Positions 57,520-64,000 of a DNA stretch of 64,000 nucleotides are shown in pieces. The stretch spans positions 152,809 to 216,808 of the forward strand of contig NZ_ATXU01000007.1 in NCBI RefSeq assembly GCF_000421845.1, given 5' to 3'. Both the position numbers and the translations under genes were made by a program. The notes under the pieces were generated by a model that was not told the DNA's origin, did not search any database, and was given only the letters and a program-made list of their open reading frames with translations. This stretch comes from Leucobacter chironomi DSM 19883 (GTDB lineage Bacteria; Actinomycetota; Actinomycetes; Actinomycetales; Microbacteriaceae). Numbering within the stretch: position 1 is the stretch's first letter; every line of letters begins with the position of its first letter.

Positions 57520-58470
57520 TCAGGCGGCCGGTCGCGCCCCTGCGTCTTCTGCGGCCCGCACCGCGACGCGAGCTTCGGAGATCGCGTCGAGCACCCGCAA
57601 GCGCAGCGCGTTCCCGCGATCCGCGAAGCCGCGCTGCAGGCGGGCGTACTCCCGTTTGCCCGTCGCGGTCTCGATGGGGATCGCCGCGAGCCGTTCCCCC
57701 GAGACGCCGACGAAAGCGCTCACGTCGTACGGCGACGCCCGCATGTCGACCTCGCGAATATCACGCGCGAGTTCGAAGGCGTCGAGCAGCGTCTCGCCCG
57801 GCACGATCGGGCCGAGCTTCGCCGCCCACTTGTAGATGTCCATGCCGGCGTGCAGGCAGCCGGACTGTTCCAGCTCGGGCTGCGACTCCCGCGTCGGCTG
57901 CAGGGCGTTGAGCGGCGCGGCCGCGGGCGTGAAGAAGCGGAACGCGTCGAAGTGGGTGCAGCCGATGGGGTGGCTCTCCACGACGAGATCGGTGGCCTCG
58001 TGACCGATGCGCAGCGGCAGCGCCGTGTGCCGCAACTGCTCGGGGGTCATGCGGTAGACCATCGCCCACTCGTGCAGGCCGAAGCAGCCGAAGCGCGGCG
58101 CCCGGTCGAGCGTCTGGCGCAGCAGCGTCTCGACGTAGTCGACCGTGCCCCCGCGCTTCGCGAAGAAGCCGGCCACGTCGACGGTCGCATCCGCATCAGC
58201 TGAGGCTGCAGCGGGGACAGGGTCGGGCCGGCGCACGGGCGCGTAGTGCCTCCACGATCCGCGATCCCGAGCTGCGCCCTCGAGCACCACTCCGGCCCCC
58301 GGATGCCACCTGCGCAGCTCCGAGGGCTTCACCGAGTAGTAGGTCCACAGGAAGTCCTCGACCGGATGCCGTTCGCCGCGGAGCCTCCGCTCGCGATGCG
58401 CCGCGGTGAGCGCATCCGCGCGCAGTCGATGGGCGATCTCGCGGGATCGCCACTCCTCCCGACGCAGCAT
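57520..58470 (-). CDS. Actinobacterial protein usually annotated as 3-methyladenine DNA glycosylase
   Basis: A 316-residue protein of an actinobacterial family. It starts MLRREEWRSREIAHRLRADALTAAHRERR, followed by HPVEDFLWTYYSVKPSELRRWHPGAGVVLEGA, FGCFGLHEWAMVY, and a late HAGMDIYKWAAKLGPIVPGETLLDAFELARDIREVDMRASPYDV. The family name in databases is 3-methyladenine DNA glycosylase, but no HhH-GPD or AlkA-type motif is seen, so that name is weak. ATG 58470 shares a base with the stop of the S4 gene (TGATG), so the two are coupled. Confidence 0.75.
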   Translation of the reverse strand: MLRREEWRSREIAHRLRADALTAAHRERRLRGERHPVEDFLWTYYSVKPSELRRWHPGAGVVLEGAARDRGSWRHYAPVRRPDPVPAAASADADATVDVAGFFAKRGGTVDYVETLLRQTLDRAPRFGCFGLHEWAMVYRMTPEQLRHTALPLRIGHEATDLVVESHPIGCTHFDAFRFFTPAAAPLNALQPTRESQPELEQSGCLHAGMDIYKWAAKLGPIVPGETLLDAFELARDIREVDMRASPYDVSAFVGVSGERLAAIPIETATGKREYARLQRGFADRGNALRLRVLDAISEARVAVRAAEDAGARPAA

Positions 58471-58838
58471 CAGTGCTCCATGCCCCGCAGCCTGTCGATC
58501 TCGCGGCGCTCGCGCTTCGTGGGCCTGCCCGCGCCGCGGTCGCGCAGCACCGGTGCCGGGCGCTCCACGCGGGGCGGAGGCGGCGGGGTCAGATCCTCGA
58601 AGTAGCGGGCCGCATCGGCGGCACTGCCGCGACGCGACGCGAGCCCCGTCACGCGGTAGACGCGGTCGAAGCCGTGCAATCGCACCCGTACCTCGTCGCC
58701 CACACGCACCGGCTGCGCGGCCTTCGCCGGCTGGTCGTTCACGCGCACGTGCCCGGCCCGGCACGCCGCCGTGGCCTGACTGCGGGTCTTCGAGAGCCGA
58801 ACGGCCCACACCCAGCTGTCGAGTCGCACCGAATCCAT
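58470..58838 (-). CDS. S4-domain RNA-binding protein (HslR/Hsp15-like)
   Basis: A 122-residue protein with an S4 domain at residues 1-60 (VRLDSWVWAVRLSKTRSQATAACRAGHVRVNDQPAKAAQPVRVGDEVRVR) and a basic C-terminal tail (GRPTKRERREIDRLRGMEH). HslR-type proteins rescue stalled 50S subunits carrying nascent chains. ATG 58838 begins the domain directly. The downstream gene is translationally coupled. Confidence 0.9.
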   Translation of the reverse strand: MDSVRLDSWVWAVRLSKTRSQATAACRAGHVRVNDQPAKAAQPVRVGDEVRVRLHGFDRVYRVTGLASRRGSAADAARYFEDLTPPPPPRVERPAPVLRDRGAGRPTKRERREIDRLRGMEH

Positions 58839-58898
58839 GCAGATCAGGCTACCCGCCCTCGCTTCATGCCGGGCGAGGGGATCGGGCAGGATGGGAGG

Positions 58899-59531
58899 AT
58901 GAGCGCCGAGTACGAGACCATCGCCGCGCCGGTCGAGGCCGAGCTCGAGATCTCGCGCTCCCGTTTCCTGACGCGGCTCGAGCGGGTCGAGACCGAGGAG
59001 CAGGCGCGCGAGGCGATCGCCCGGGTGCGGTCCGATCACCCGCGGGCCAGACACCACTGTTCGGCGTTCGTGCTCGGCCCGGACGGCCGGGTGCAGCGCT
59101 CCAACGACGACGGCGAGCCGAGCGGCACCGCCGGGGCCCCGATGCTCGACGCGCTCGTCTCGGCGGGGCTCAGCGACGTCGTGGCGGTCGTCACCCGGTA
59201 CTTCGGGGGCGTGCTGCTCGGCGCCGGCGGCCTCACGCGTGCCTACCGCGCCGCGGTCGCGGAGGCGGTGCTGCGATCCGAGCGCGTGCGCCGCGGACTG
59301 CGCCGCGAGGTGGTGGTGACGAGCGGCTACGAGCTGGCGCCGCTGATCGAGGCGGAGGCGCGGAGGCGCGGCTACGGCGTCGGCGCCGCCGACTACAGCG
59401 ATCGAGTGGCGCAGTGTTATCTCGTGGCCGAGGCCGAGCTCGCCGCTCTCGCCGGCGTCGCCGCCGAGATCAGTGCGGGAACTGCCGAGGTGCGGCCGGG
59501 CGACGCGGCGTACGTCGATCTGCCGGGCTGA
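58899..59531 (+). CDS. YigZ/IMPACT-family protein
   Basis: A 210-residue protein with an N-terminal IMPACT (UPF0029) domain: ISRSRFLTRLERVETEEQAREAI, RARHHCSAFVLGPDGRVQRSNDDGEPSGTAGAPML, and VVTRYFGGVLLGAGGLTRAYRAAVAEAV, then a DUF1949 C-terminal domain. The role of bacterial members is unclear; the eukaryotic counterpart affects translational control. ATG 58899 follows GGGAGG. It is divergent from the S4 gene. Confidence 0.93.
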   Translation: MSAEYETIAAPVEAELEISRSRFLTRLERVETEEQAREAIARVRSDHPRARHHCSAFVLGPDGRVQRSNDDGEPSGTAGAPMLDALVSAGLSDVVAVVTRYFGGVLLGAGGLTRAYRAAVAEAVLRSERVRRGLRREVVVTSGYELAPLIEAEARRRGYGVGAADYSDRVAQCYLVAEAELAALAGVAAEISAGTAEVRPGDAAYVDLPG

Positions 59532-59870
59532 ATCGCACCTGTTCGGGGCGCGGTTGATTCGTTCCCCTCGGAGGGGCAACACCGAGGGGAACGAAGATGC
59601 CCCCGGCGACCTGGGGGACAGGACCGGGGGCTCAACCCCTCCCGCGGAGATGGACACCGGTGGGAGAGAATGACGTCTTCCCGGGGGGAACTGGGTTGAG
59701 CGCCAGTATTGATACTAAAAGCGTAGTTTTCACACAGGTGGGAAAAGCATCGAACTTCACCCGACCTTTCACCCGCGGGTGGGGTGCAGGGTGGAAAAGG
59801 GTGAAATCTCCGCGCGTAGAGCATCGGCCGCCCGCAGTTCCCCGTCGGAGGCCCGCGATAGCCTGTGGGG
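59532..59870. other. 339-base gap with predicted structured RNA potential
   Basis: No gene is seen. A terminator lies at 59558-59595. Then come GCCCCCGG/CCGGGGGC (8 bp) within about 59599-59632 and a long-range pair CTCAACCC/GGGTTGAG (near 59632 and 59693). From 59700 the sequence is AT-richer (TATTGATACTAAAAGCGTAG) and may hold a promoter for holB. No known riboswitch family was recognised. Confidence 0.4.
59558..59595 (+). terminator. Terminator of the YigZ gene
   Basis: Perfect 14-base arms, 59558-59571 (TTCGTTCCCCTCGG) and 59582-59595, with a ten-base loop, 27 bases after the stop codon. Confidence 0.8.
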
Positions 59871-61052
59871 GTGAACTTCTGGTCAGAGATCGTCGGTCAG
59901 GCCGACGCGGTGCGAGCGCTCCAGCACGCTTCCGATCCCGCAGCCGCCGCACCCCCCGCGCACGCGTGGCTCATCACGGGCCCGCCGGGATCCGGCCGCT
60001 CCAACCTCGCCTTCCGCTTCGCCGCCGCACTCATCGCGCGCACCGAGGCCGACCGGCAGAGCGTGTTCGAGCAGGTGCGCGCCCGCACGCATCCCGATCT
60101 CGGGGTGCTCACCACGCAGAAGCTGCTCATCGACATCAAGGCCGCGCGTGAGATCGTCACGACGGCGCACTACGCGCCCGCCGAGGGGCGGTTCAGGGTC
60201 ATCGTCATCGAAGACGCCGACCGCATGCCCGAGCGCACCTCCAACGTGCTGCTGAAGGCCCTCGAGGAGCCGCCGGAGCGCACCATCTGGGTGCTCTGCG
60301 CGCCCAGCGAGGCCGATCTGCTGCCCACGATCCGGTCGCGCACGCGATCGTTGCGCCTCGTCACCCCCAGCCCTGACGACATCGCGAGACTGCTCCACGA
60401 ACGAGACGGCATCGACGCCGCCGCAGCGGAGCGCGCGGCCCGCCTCGCCCAGAGCCACATCGGCATGGCGCGGAGGCTCGCGAGCGATCCCGAGGCGATG
60501 GCGCGCCGCGAGCGCTCCATCGAGGTGGCGCTCTCGATCGGCACGCTCGGCGACGCCATGCGCGCCGCCGCGTCGCTCGTGAAGGTGGCCGAGGCCGACG
60601 CCGCTGCGCTCACCGAGCAACTCGACGCGCGCGAACGCGACGAGGCCCTGCGCAGCCTGGGCCTCGCGCCCGGAGCGGCGATCCCGCCCCAGATGCGGGC
60701 GCAGGTGCGCGCGCTCGAAGAAGACCAGAAGCGCCGCGCGACCCGCAGCCTGCGCGACGGCATCGACCGCATCCTCACCGACCTGCTGTCGCTCTACCGC
60801 GACGTGCTGCTCGCAGCCCTCGGCGCAGAGCCCGATCTCATCAACCGAGAGCAGGCGGCGCGCATCGCCGACCTCGCCGAACGGTGGTCGCCGGCGCGGG
60901 CACTCGCGATGGTCACCGCCGTCGAGACCGCGCGGCAGCGCCTCTCGCGCGGCATCACGCCCGGGCTCGTGCTCGAAGCGCTGTTCGCGGCGATCATCAC
61001 GCCGGTGCCGGGCGACGCGTCGGTCGCGATCACGGCAGGAGCCAGGGCATGA
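59871..61052 (+). CDS. holB: DNA polymerase III subunit delta prime
   Basis: A 393-residue clamp-loader subunit: WSEIVGQADAVRALQHA at the start, Walker A-like GPPGSGRSNLAF with Arg in place of the conserved Lys, as is usual for a non-ATPase delta-prime, IKAAREIVTTAHYAPAEGRFRVIVIEDADRMPERTSNVLLKALEEPP (arginine-finger region) and IRSRTRSLRLV. The C-terminal collar domain follows. It helps load the beta clamp in the replisome. The start is GTG 59871, 6 bases after TAGCCT, likely leaderless. It overlaps the downstream hydrolase gene by ATGA. Confidence 0.92.
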   Translation: MNFWSEIVGQADAVRALQHASDPAAAAPPAHAWLITGPPGSGRSNLAFRFAAALIARTEADRQSVFEQVRARTHPDLGVLTTQKLLIDIKAAREIVTTAHYAPAEGRFRVIVIEDADRMPERTSNVLLKALEEPPERTIWVLCAPSEADLLPTIRSRTRSLRLVTPSPDDIARLLHERDGIDAAAAERAARLAQSHIGMARRLASDPEAMARRERSIEVALSIGTLGDAMRAAASLVKVAEADAAALTEQLDARERDEALRSLGLAPGAAIPPQMRAQVRALEEDQKRRATRSLRDGIDRILTDLLSLYRDVLLAALGAEPDLINREQAARIADLAERWSPARALAMVTAVETARQRLSRGITPGLVLEALFAAIITPVPGDASVAITAGARA

Positions 61053-62635
61053 GCGCCGGCACCGCCGCACGGCGGGTTCCGAGCCGGGCAGCCCGCCGGA
61101 CGACGGGCCGCGCGGCGGCCGCGGCGATCCTCTCGGCCTCCCTGCTGCTCACGGGCTGCACGCCGCTGCTGTCGATCCTCGGCGGGGGCGGATCGCCGGC
61201 GGTCGAGCTGCCCGAGCGTCCGACGGGCGGTATCGAGGGCTTCGCCGCTCAGCAGCCTGCCTGGTCGTCCTGCGGCGACGGGATGCAGTGCGCCGACGTG
61301 TACGCTCCGCTCGACTGGAGCGACCCCGATGGCGAACCGATCACGCTGCGCCTCGTGAAGCACCCCGCCACCGGCGACGACCGTCTCGGCACCCTGTTCG
61401 TGAACCCGGGCGGCCCGGGCGCCTCGGGTGCCGAGTACGTGGCCGAGAGCATCGACTACGCGGTGCCGGCCGAGGTGCAGCGCGCCTACGATGTGATCGG
61501 CTGGGATCCGCGGGGAGTGGGTCAGTCGACGCAGGTGCGCTGCTTCGACGCCGCCGGCATGGACGACTTCCTGTTCGGAATCGAGTCGGGGGCGCAGCCG
61601 CAGCGCGGCGACGACGCCTGGATCGACGCGGCCCTCGAAGAGTCGCGCGTCTTCGGCGAAGCCTGCGAGGAGGGCACCGGCGAGCTCATCGGCCATGTGA
61701 GCACAGCAGACACGGTGCGAGATCTCGACATGCTGCGGGCCATCGTCGGCGACGAGCAGCTGCACTACCTCGGCTTCTCGTACGGCACCTACATCGGTGC
61801 CCGCTACGCCGACGCCTACCCCGAGCGCGTGGGGCGCCTCGTGCTCGACGGGGCGATGGACCCCACCGCGTCCCTCGCCGACGTGGTGCGGGAGCAGACC
61901 CGCGGCTTCGAGCTCGCCCTGCGGGCCTACCTCGCCGACTGCCTGCAGCGCAAGGACTGCCCGTTCACCGGCAGCGCCGACGACGCGATGGACCGCATCG
62001 GAGCACTCCTCGACAGGGTCGACGCGAAGCCTCTGCAGGGGGCCGACGGCCGAATGGTCGGCGCGAACACCATGCTCACCGCGATCATCACGCCCCTGTA
62101 CTCGCAAGGGAACTGGGGCTACCTCGACCAGCTCTTCACCACGGCAGAGCAGGGCGACGCCGAGGTGGCGCTCTCGCTCGCCGACTTCTACTACGATCGC
62201 GTCGGCGGCGAGTACGCGAGCAACTCGACCGAGGCGTTCTCCGCGATCAACTGCCTCGACTACCCGGCGGGAGAGCTGGACCGGGATCGCATGCGAGCCG
62301 AGGCCGCCGAGCTCGACCGCATCGCGCCGACGATCGGCCGCTTCCAGGGCTTCGGCGACGTGTCGTGCGCCGGATGGCCGGTGAGCGGGGTGTCCGAACG
62401 GCTGCCGGTGAAGGCCGCCGGAGCCGCTCCGATCCTCGTGGTCGGCACCACCGGCGACCCGGCGACCCCGTACCGCTGGGCCGAGGCGCTCGCGGATCAG
62501 CTCGAGAGCGGCGTGCTCGTCACCTACCGCGGCGAGGGCCACACCGCCTACGGCGAGAGCGCCTGCGTGCGCGACGTGGTCGACGCGTACCTGCTCAAGG
62601 GAGTCGTCACCGCGCAGGATCCGCTCTGCTCGTAG
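61049..62635 (+). CDS. Secreted alpha/beta-hydrolase lipoprotein (TAP-like peptidase)
   Basis: A 528-residue exported hydrolase. A basic N-terminus and hydrophobic stretch end in the lipobox LLTGC near residue 36. The alpha/beta-hydrolase core has VNPGGPGASGAEYV (oxyanion hole), VIGWDPRGVGQS, the nucleophile elbow GFSYGTYIGA (Ser about 244), and a TAP-like C-terminal domain with VGTTGDPATPYRWAEAL (Asp) and GEGHTAYGESACV (His). Such proteins cleave N-terminal residues from peptides outside the cell in Streptomyces. It overlaps holB by ATGA, an arrangement common in actinobacteria. Cysteine pairs suggest disulfides. Confidence 0.92.
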   Translation: MSAGTAARRVPSRAARRTTGRAAAAAILSASLLLTGCTPLLSILGGGGSPAVELPERPTGGIEGFAAQQPAWSSCGDGMQCADVYAPLDWSDPDGEPITLRLVKHPATGDDRLGTLFVNPGGPGASGAEYVAESIDYAVPAEVQRAYDVIGWDPRGVGQSTQVRCFDAAGMDDFLFGIESGAQPQRGDDAWIDAALEESRVFGEACEEGTGELIGHVSTADTVRDLDMLRAIVGDEQLHYLGFSYGTYIGARYADAYPERVGRLVLDGAMDPTASLADVVREQTRGFELALRAYLADCLQRKDCPFTGSADDAMDRIGALLDRVDAKPLQGADGRMVGANTMLTAIITPLYSQGNWGYLDQLFTTAEQGDAEVALSLADFYYDRVGGEYASNSTEAFSAINCLDYPAGELDRDRMRAEAAELDRIAPTIGRFQGFGDVSCAGWPVSGVSERLPVKAAGAAPILVVGTTGDPATPYRWAEALADQLESGVLVTYRGEGHTAYGESACVRDVVDAYLLKGVVTAQDPLCS

Positions 62636-62733
62636 CCGCCGAGGCTTGGCGGGGGTGAGCGCCGCGCGACTCGAATCGGGCTGTCCGCTTGTGGTAAAGT
62701 AGGCGCTTGTGTGCGGGACCAGTTCCGCACCAG

Positions 62734-62805
62734 GCCGCCTTAGCTCAGGGGTAGAGCAGTTCCCTCGTAAAGAACAGGTCGTCGGTTCAAATCCGACAGG
62801 CGGCT
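62734..62805 (+). tRNA. tRNA-Thr (anticodon CGT), element insertion site
   Basis: A 72-base cloverleaf: acceptor GCCGCCT/AGGCGGC, D-arm GCTC-AGGGGTA-GAGC, anticodon arm GTTCC-CTCGTAA-AGAAC, T-arm GTCGG-TTCAAAT-CCGAC, discriminator T, no encoded CCA. The anticodon CGT reads ACG. The last pair of the anticodon stem is a C-A mismatch, which is unusual for this tRNA and may mean that the 3' half came from the integrated element. A hairpin at 62711-62730 and TAAAGT at 62695-62700 precede it. Confidence 0.9.
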
Positions 62806-63078
62806 CTCCTGGCCCTCGTCATCCATGACGGGGGCCATTCCTGTTTCTAGCCACTCGACAGGCACGGAGCAAGCGTTAGCCCACGCGCGCAGGTAGATGG
62901 GGCGCGGAGTGCGCCGCCCTGCTTCCCAGTGGACGATTGACGCCTGAGACGCGCCAATCAACTCGCCAAGCTCAATCTGTCCGAGCCCTGCCTCATCGCG
63001 TGACTTGCGTAGTCGATCAGCGAGGGTCCACTGGGGGACACGGAGCCTGGTTCGTTCTGCTGTCGCTGTAGGTGTCAT
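62740..63078 (-). CDS. XRE-family repressor-like protein whose 3' end runs antisense through tRNA-Thr
   Basis: A 112-residue protein with a helix-turn-helix of the XRE/Cro type (LADRLRKSRDEAGLGQIELGELIGASQASIVHWEAGRRTPRP) and a short C-terminal part. Its last 22 codons (from about 62805 down to the stop at 62740) are read from the complementary strand of the tRNA, giving the tail LSDLNRRPVLYEG. ATG 63078 follows TAGAAT by seven bases, fitting a leaderless message; ATG 63087 is an alternative. It is divergent from the excisionase-like gene and is the probable control protein of the element. Confidence 0.82.
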   Translation of the reverse strand: MTPTATAERTRLRVPQWTLADRLRKSRDEAGLGQIELGELIGASQASIVHWEAGRRTPRPIYLRAWANACSVPVEWLETGMAPVMDDEGQESRLSDLNRRPVLYEGTALPLS

Positions 63079-63128
63079 GTGGAACATTCTAGCGACAAGT
63101 TCGCAAAACTGTACATCGGCGGCGTGTC

Positions 63129-63148
63129 GAATGACACCCGTGTAATTC
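63129..63148. promoter_or_regulatory. Palindrome in the divergent control region of the integrated element
   Basis: GAATGACA-CCCG-TGTAATTC is a near-perfect palindrome (one mismatch between arms). It lies 50 bases upstream of the XRE start and 20 bases upstream of the excisionase-like start, over both promoters. Its right half equals the TGTAATT half of the chromosomal array at 45263-45684. Confidence 0.5.
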
Positions 63149-63167
63149 TCGTGCATAGTGTTCAGCT

Positions 63168-63341
63168 ATGCAAACAAGTTCAGTTTTAACGACACGCGAG
63201 TTGGCTCAGCGACGCGGCGTCACGCGCCAGCATATCGCCAGGCTCGTGCGCGACGGCAAGCTGACACCCGCGACCACACTCTCGAATGGCGCGTACCTCT
63301 TCACCGAGGATCAGGCCAACGCTGAGACGGGTGAGTCGTGA
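63168..63341 (+). CDS. Excisionase-like small HTH protein (57 aa)
   Basis: A 57-residue protein with a MerR/excisionase-type HTH: LTTRELAQRRGVTRQHIARLVRDGKLTPATTLSNGAYLF. Such proteins act as recombination directionality factors or small activators in mobile elements. ATG 63168 is 6 bases after TAGTGT, a leaderless pattern mirrored in the divergent XRE gene. Its stop overlaps the next start as GTGA. No membrane or signal segment is present. Confidence 0.75.
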   Translation: MQTSSVLTTRELAQRRGVTRQHIARLVRDGKLTPATTLSNGAYLFTEDQANAETGES

Positions 63342-64000
63342 GCGTCGAATCGCTCGCGCTCGCCCTGCACCACTCGCGAGCTAAGGGCAGCGCCAAGCTC
63401 GTGCTGATCGGGATCGCGAACCATGACGGCGACGGCGGCAGCTACCCGGCCACCGCCACCCTCGCGAAGTACGCCGGTTTCGAGGGCTGGGACGCCGAGC
63501 CTGAGGACGACACCCCCGAAGCTAAGAAGGCCGCTAAGAAGCGCCGTGAGAACGCCAAGAAGGCCGCACGCGAAGCCGTGCGAAAGCTCGAAGCGCTCGG
63601 CGAGGTCGAGGTCATCACGAACGGCGGCGTGCAGGGCAAACCCGAGCACGAGCGCACCAACCTCTATCGCATTCTGCTCGTCTGCCCGCCCGAGTGCGAC
63701 CGCTCTGCACAGCATCGCCTTGTGGATAACTCCGAATCAGACCCCCGGGGCCACAGCCCCGCCCCGGGGCCACAGCCCCGTACCCCCCGGGGCCACAGCC
63801 CCGCCGAACCGTCCCTTAACCATCCACCTGTGGGGAACTCTGTAGCTACACCCCGGGAGTCGCGCGGGGACGACCGCGAAACCGACTCCGCCGATGTGGT
63901 GGATGAGTACGCGGCCTGGTCGCCCGGCCAGAAGATCGCCGAGGCCGCACGCCGAGCCGCCGAGGCCGAGGGCAAGCACCAGCCGATCAAGCGCCCGGAC
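63338..64000 (+). CDS. Replication-type helix-turn-helix protein of a mobile element (partial, runs off the right edge)
   Basis: At least 221 codons, open to the window end. The N-terminal domain (SVESLALALHHSRAKGSAKLVLIGIANHDGDGGSYPATATLAKYAGF) is the winged-helix of a family found in actinobacterial plasmids, prophages and integrative elements, where it initiates replication or recruits a helicase. A charged insertion (about residues 50-80, Lys/Ala/Glu-rich) follows; then RTNLYRILLVCPPECDRSAQHRL. After it come three 19-bp repeats giving RGHSPAP-type peptides and a conserved-looking end near the window edge. The start is GTG 63338 (GTGA overlap). Confidence 0.75.
   Translation, partial: MSVESLALALHHSRAKGSAKLVLIGIANHDGDGGSYPATATLAKYAGFEGWDAEPEDDTPEAKKAAKKRRENAKKAAREAVRKLEALGEVEVITNGGVQGKPEHERTNLYRILLVCPPECDRSAQHRLVDNSESDPRGHSPAPGPQPRTPRGHSPAEPSLNHPPVGNSVATPRESRGDDRETDSADVVDEYAAWSPGQKIAEAARRAAEAEGKHQPIKRPD
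63721..63803. repeat. DnaA box plus three 19-bp direct repeats inside the replication-type gene
   Basis: TGTGGATAA, a perfect DnaA box, lies at 63721-63729. CCCCGGGGCCACAGCCCCG occurs at 63743-63761, 63762-63780 and 63785-63803. Repeats next to a DnaA box within a replication initiator gene resemble iterons of a plasmid-type origin. In coding terms they add low-complexity Pro/Gly/His residues. Confidence 0.6.

Larger units (their letters stand above)
62806..64000. mobile_element. Left end of an element integrated at tRNA-Thr (integrative/conjugative or phage-like)
   Basis: Directly after the tRNA come an XRE repressor (minus), a 57-residue excisionase-like HTH (plus) and a replication-type HTH protein (plus), which continues beyond the window. 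This order, plus codon and base use less GC-rich than neighbours in the control region, is typical of actinobacterial integrative elements or prophages using tRNA 3' ends. No integrase is in view; it should lie beyond the right edge, near the second attachment site. Confidence 0.7.

Noticed and set aside
57520..58470. Confirmed 3-methyladenine DNA glycosylase
   Set aside because: The family carries that name, but no glycosylase motif could be seen; the name is kept only as the usual annotation.
59632..59952. 106-residue frame on the minus strand before holB
   Set aside because: It overlaps the holB start, is Arg-rich and lacks a ribosome-binding site.

Overview
The window is high-GC DNA (roughly 70% by eye) with actinobacterial gene content: DUF3151, DUF3618, a PF07332 holin-like membrane protein, a MerR-TipAS regulator, a perfect actinobacterial SOS box and many GTG starts. 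Gene families and overall style point to Microbacteriaceae, perhaps Leucobacter-like; that is inference. Several genes (15898, 20719, 22466, 53663, 59871, 63168 and, on the minus strand, 63078 and 22366) have a TANNNT hexamer 6-7 bases before the start codon and no clear Shine-Dalgarno, which suggests leaderless transcripts.

Layout. 1-9.5 kb: the tail of a ROK kinase, an ArsR/SRPBCC pair, the tRNA hydroxylase trhO, a PLP decarboxylase, a TipA-like MerR regulator, a FadR-type regulator, a PEBP protein, an orphan sugar-ABC ATPase, and an Lrp regulator divergent from an aromatic/histidinol-phosphate-type aminotransferase. 9.7-15.7 kb: two tandem, clearly paralogous three-gene ABC cassettes of the TrpXYZ-like class. 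15.9-19.9 kb: a very large PutA homologue that appears to have lost its catalytic cysteine. 20-32 kb: tRNA-Tyr, a GGDEF protein, small proteins, a DUF4956-VTC-beta-helix lipoprotein operon, glycyl-tRNA synthetase, a CPBP protease/FAD-oxidoreductase pair and a YtxH/holin-like/DUF3618 membrane operon. 32-40.6 kb: hemD, a nitroreductase, a three-gene operon (cyclase-family hydrolase, ThDP enzyme, AEC carrier) that could process an arylglyoxylate such as isatinate, lysG/lysE and threonine aldolase. 40.6-48.4 kb: two ABC exporter operons with strong palindromic operators, and a NarL-type two-component system. 48.4-62.6 kb: MFS and M20 genes, a YciI protein, a dicarboxylate symporter, yajQ, DUF3151, purA, chorismate mutase, an SOS-boxed radical SAM protein, DNA-repair-like and RNA-binding genes, YigZ, holB and a secreted alpha/beta hydrolase. 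62.7 kb to the end: tRNA-Thr(CGT) followed by the left end of an integrated element (XRE repressor, excisionase-like HTH, replication-type HTH protein cut by the window edge).

The most unusual signal is non-coding. Between 45199 and 46190, about 1 kb without a credible gene holds four diverged tandem units of about 132 bp. Each carries a perfect DnaA box (TGTGGATAA) fused to an AATTACA-N4-TGTAATT palindrome. These are followed by a hexamer repeat, a 20-bp-stem hairpin and a 45-bp minisatellite. A near-copy of the palindrome lies in the divergent control region of the integrated element at 63129-63148, and a further perfect DnaA box beside three 19-bp repeats lies inside that element's replication-type gene. 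A separate family of palindromic intergenic repeats occurs at 15708-15763 and 42840-42947.
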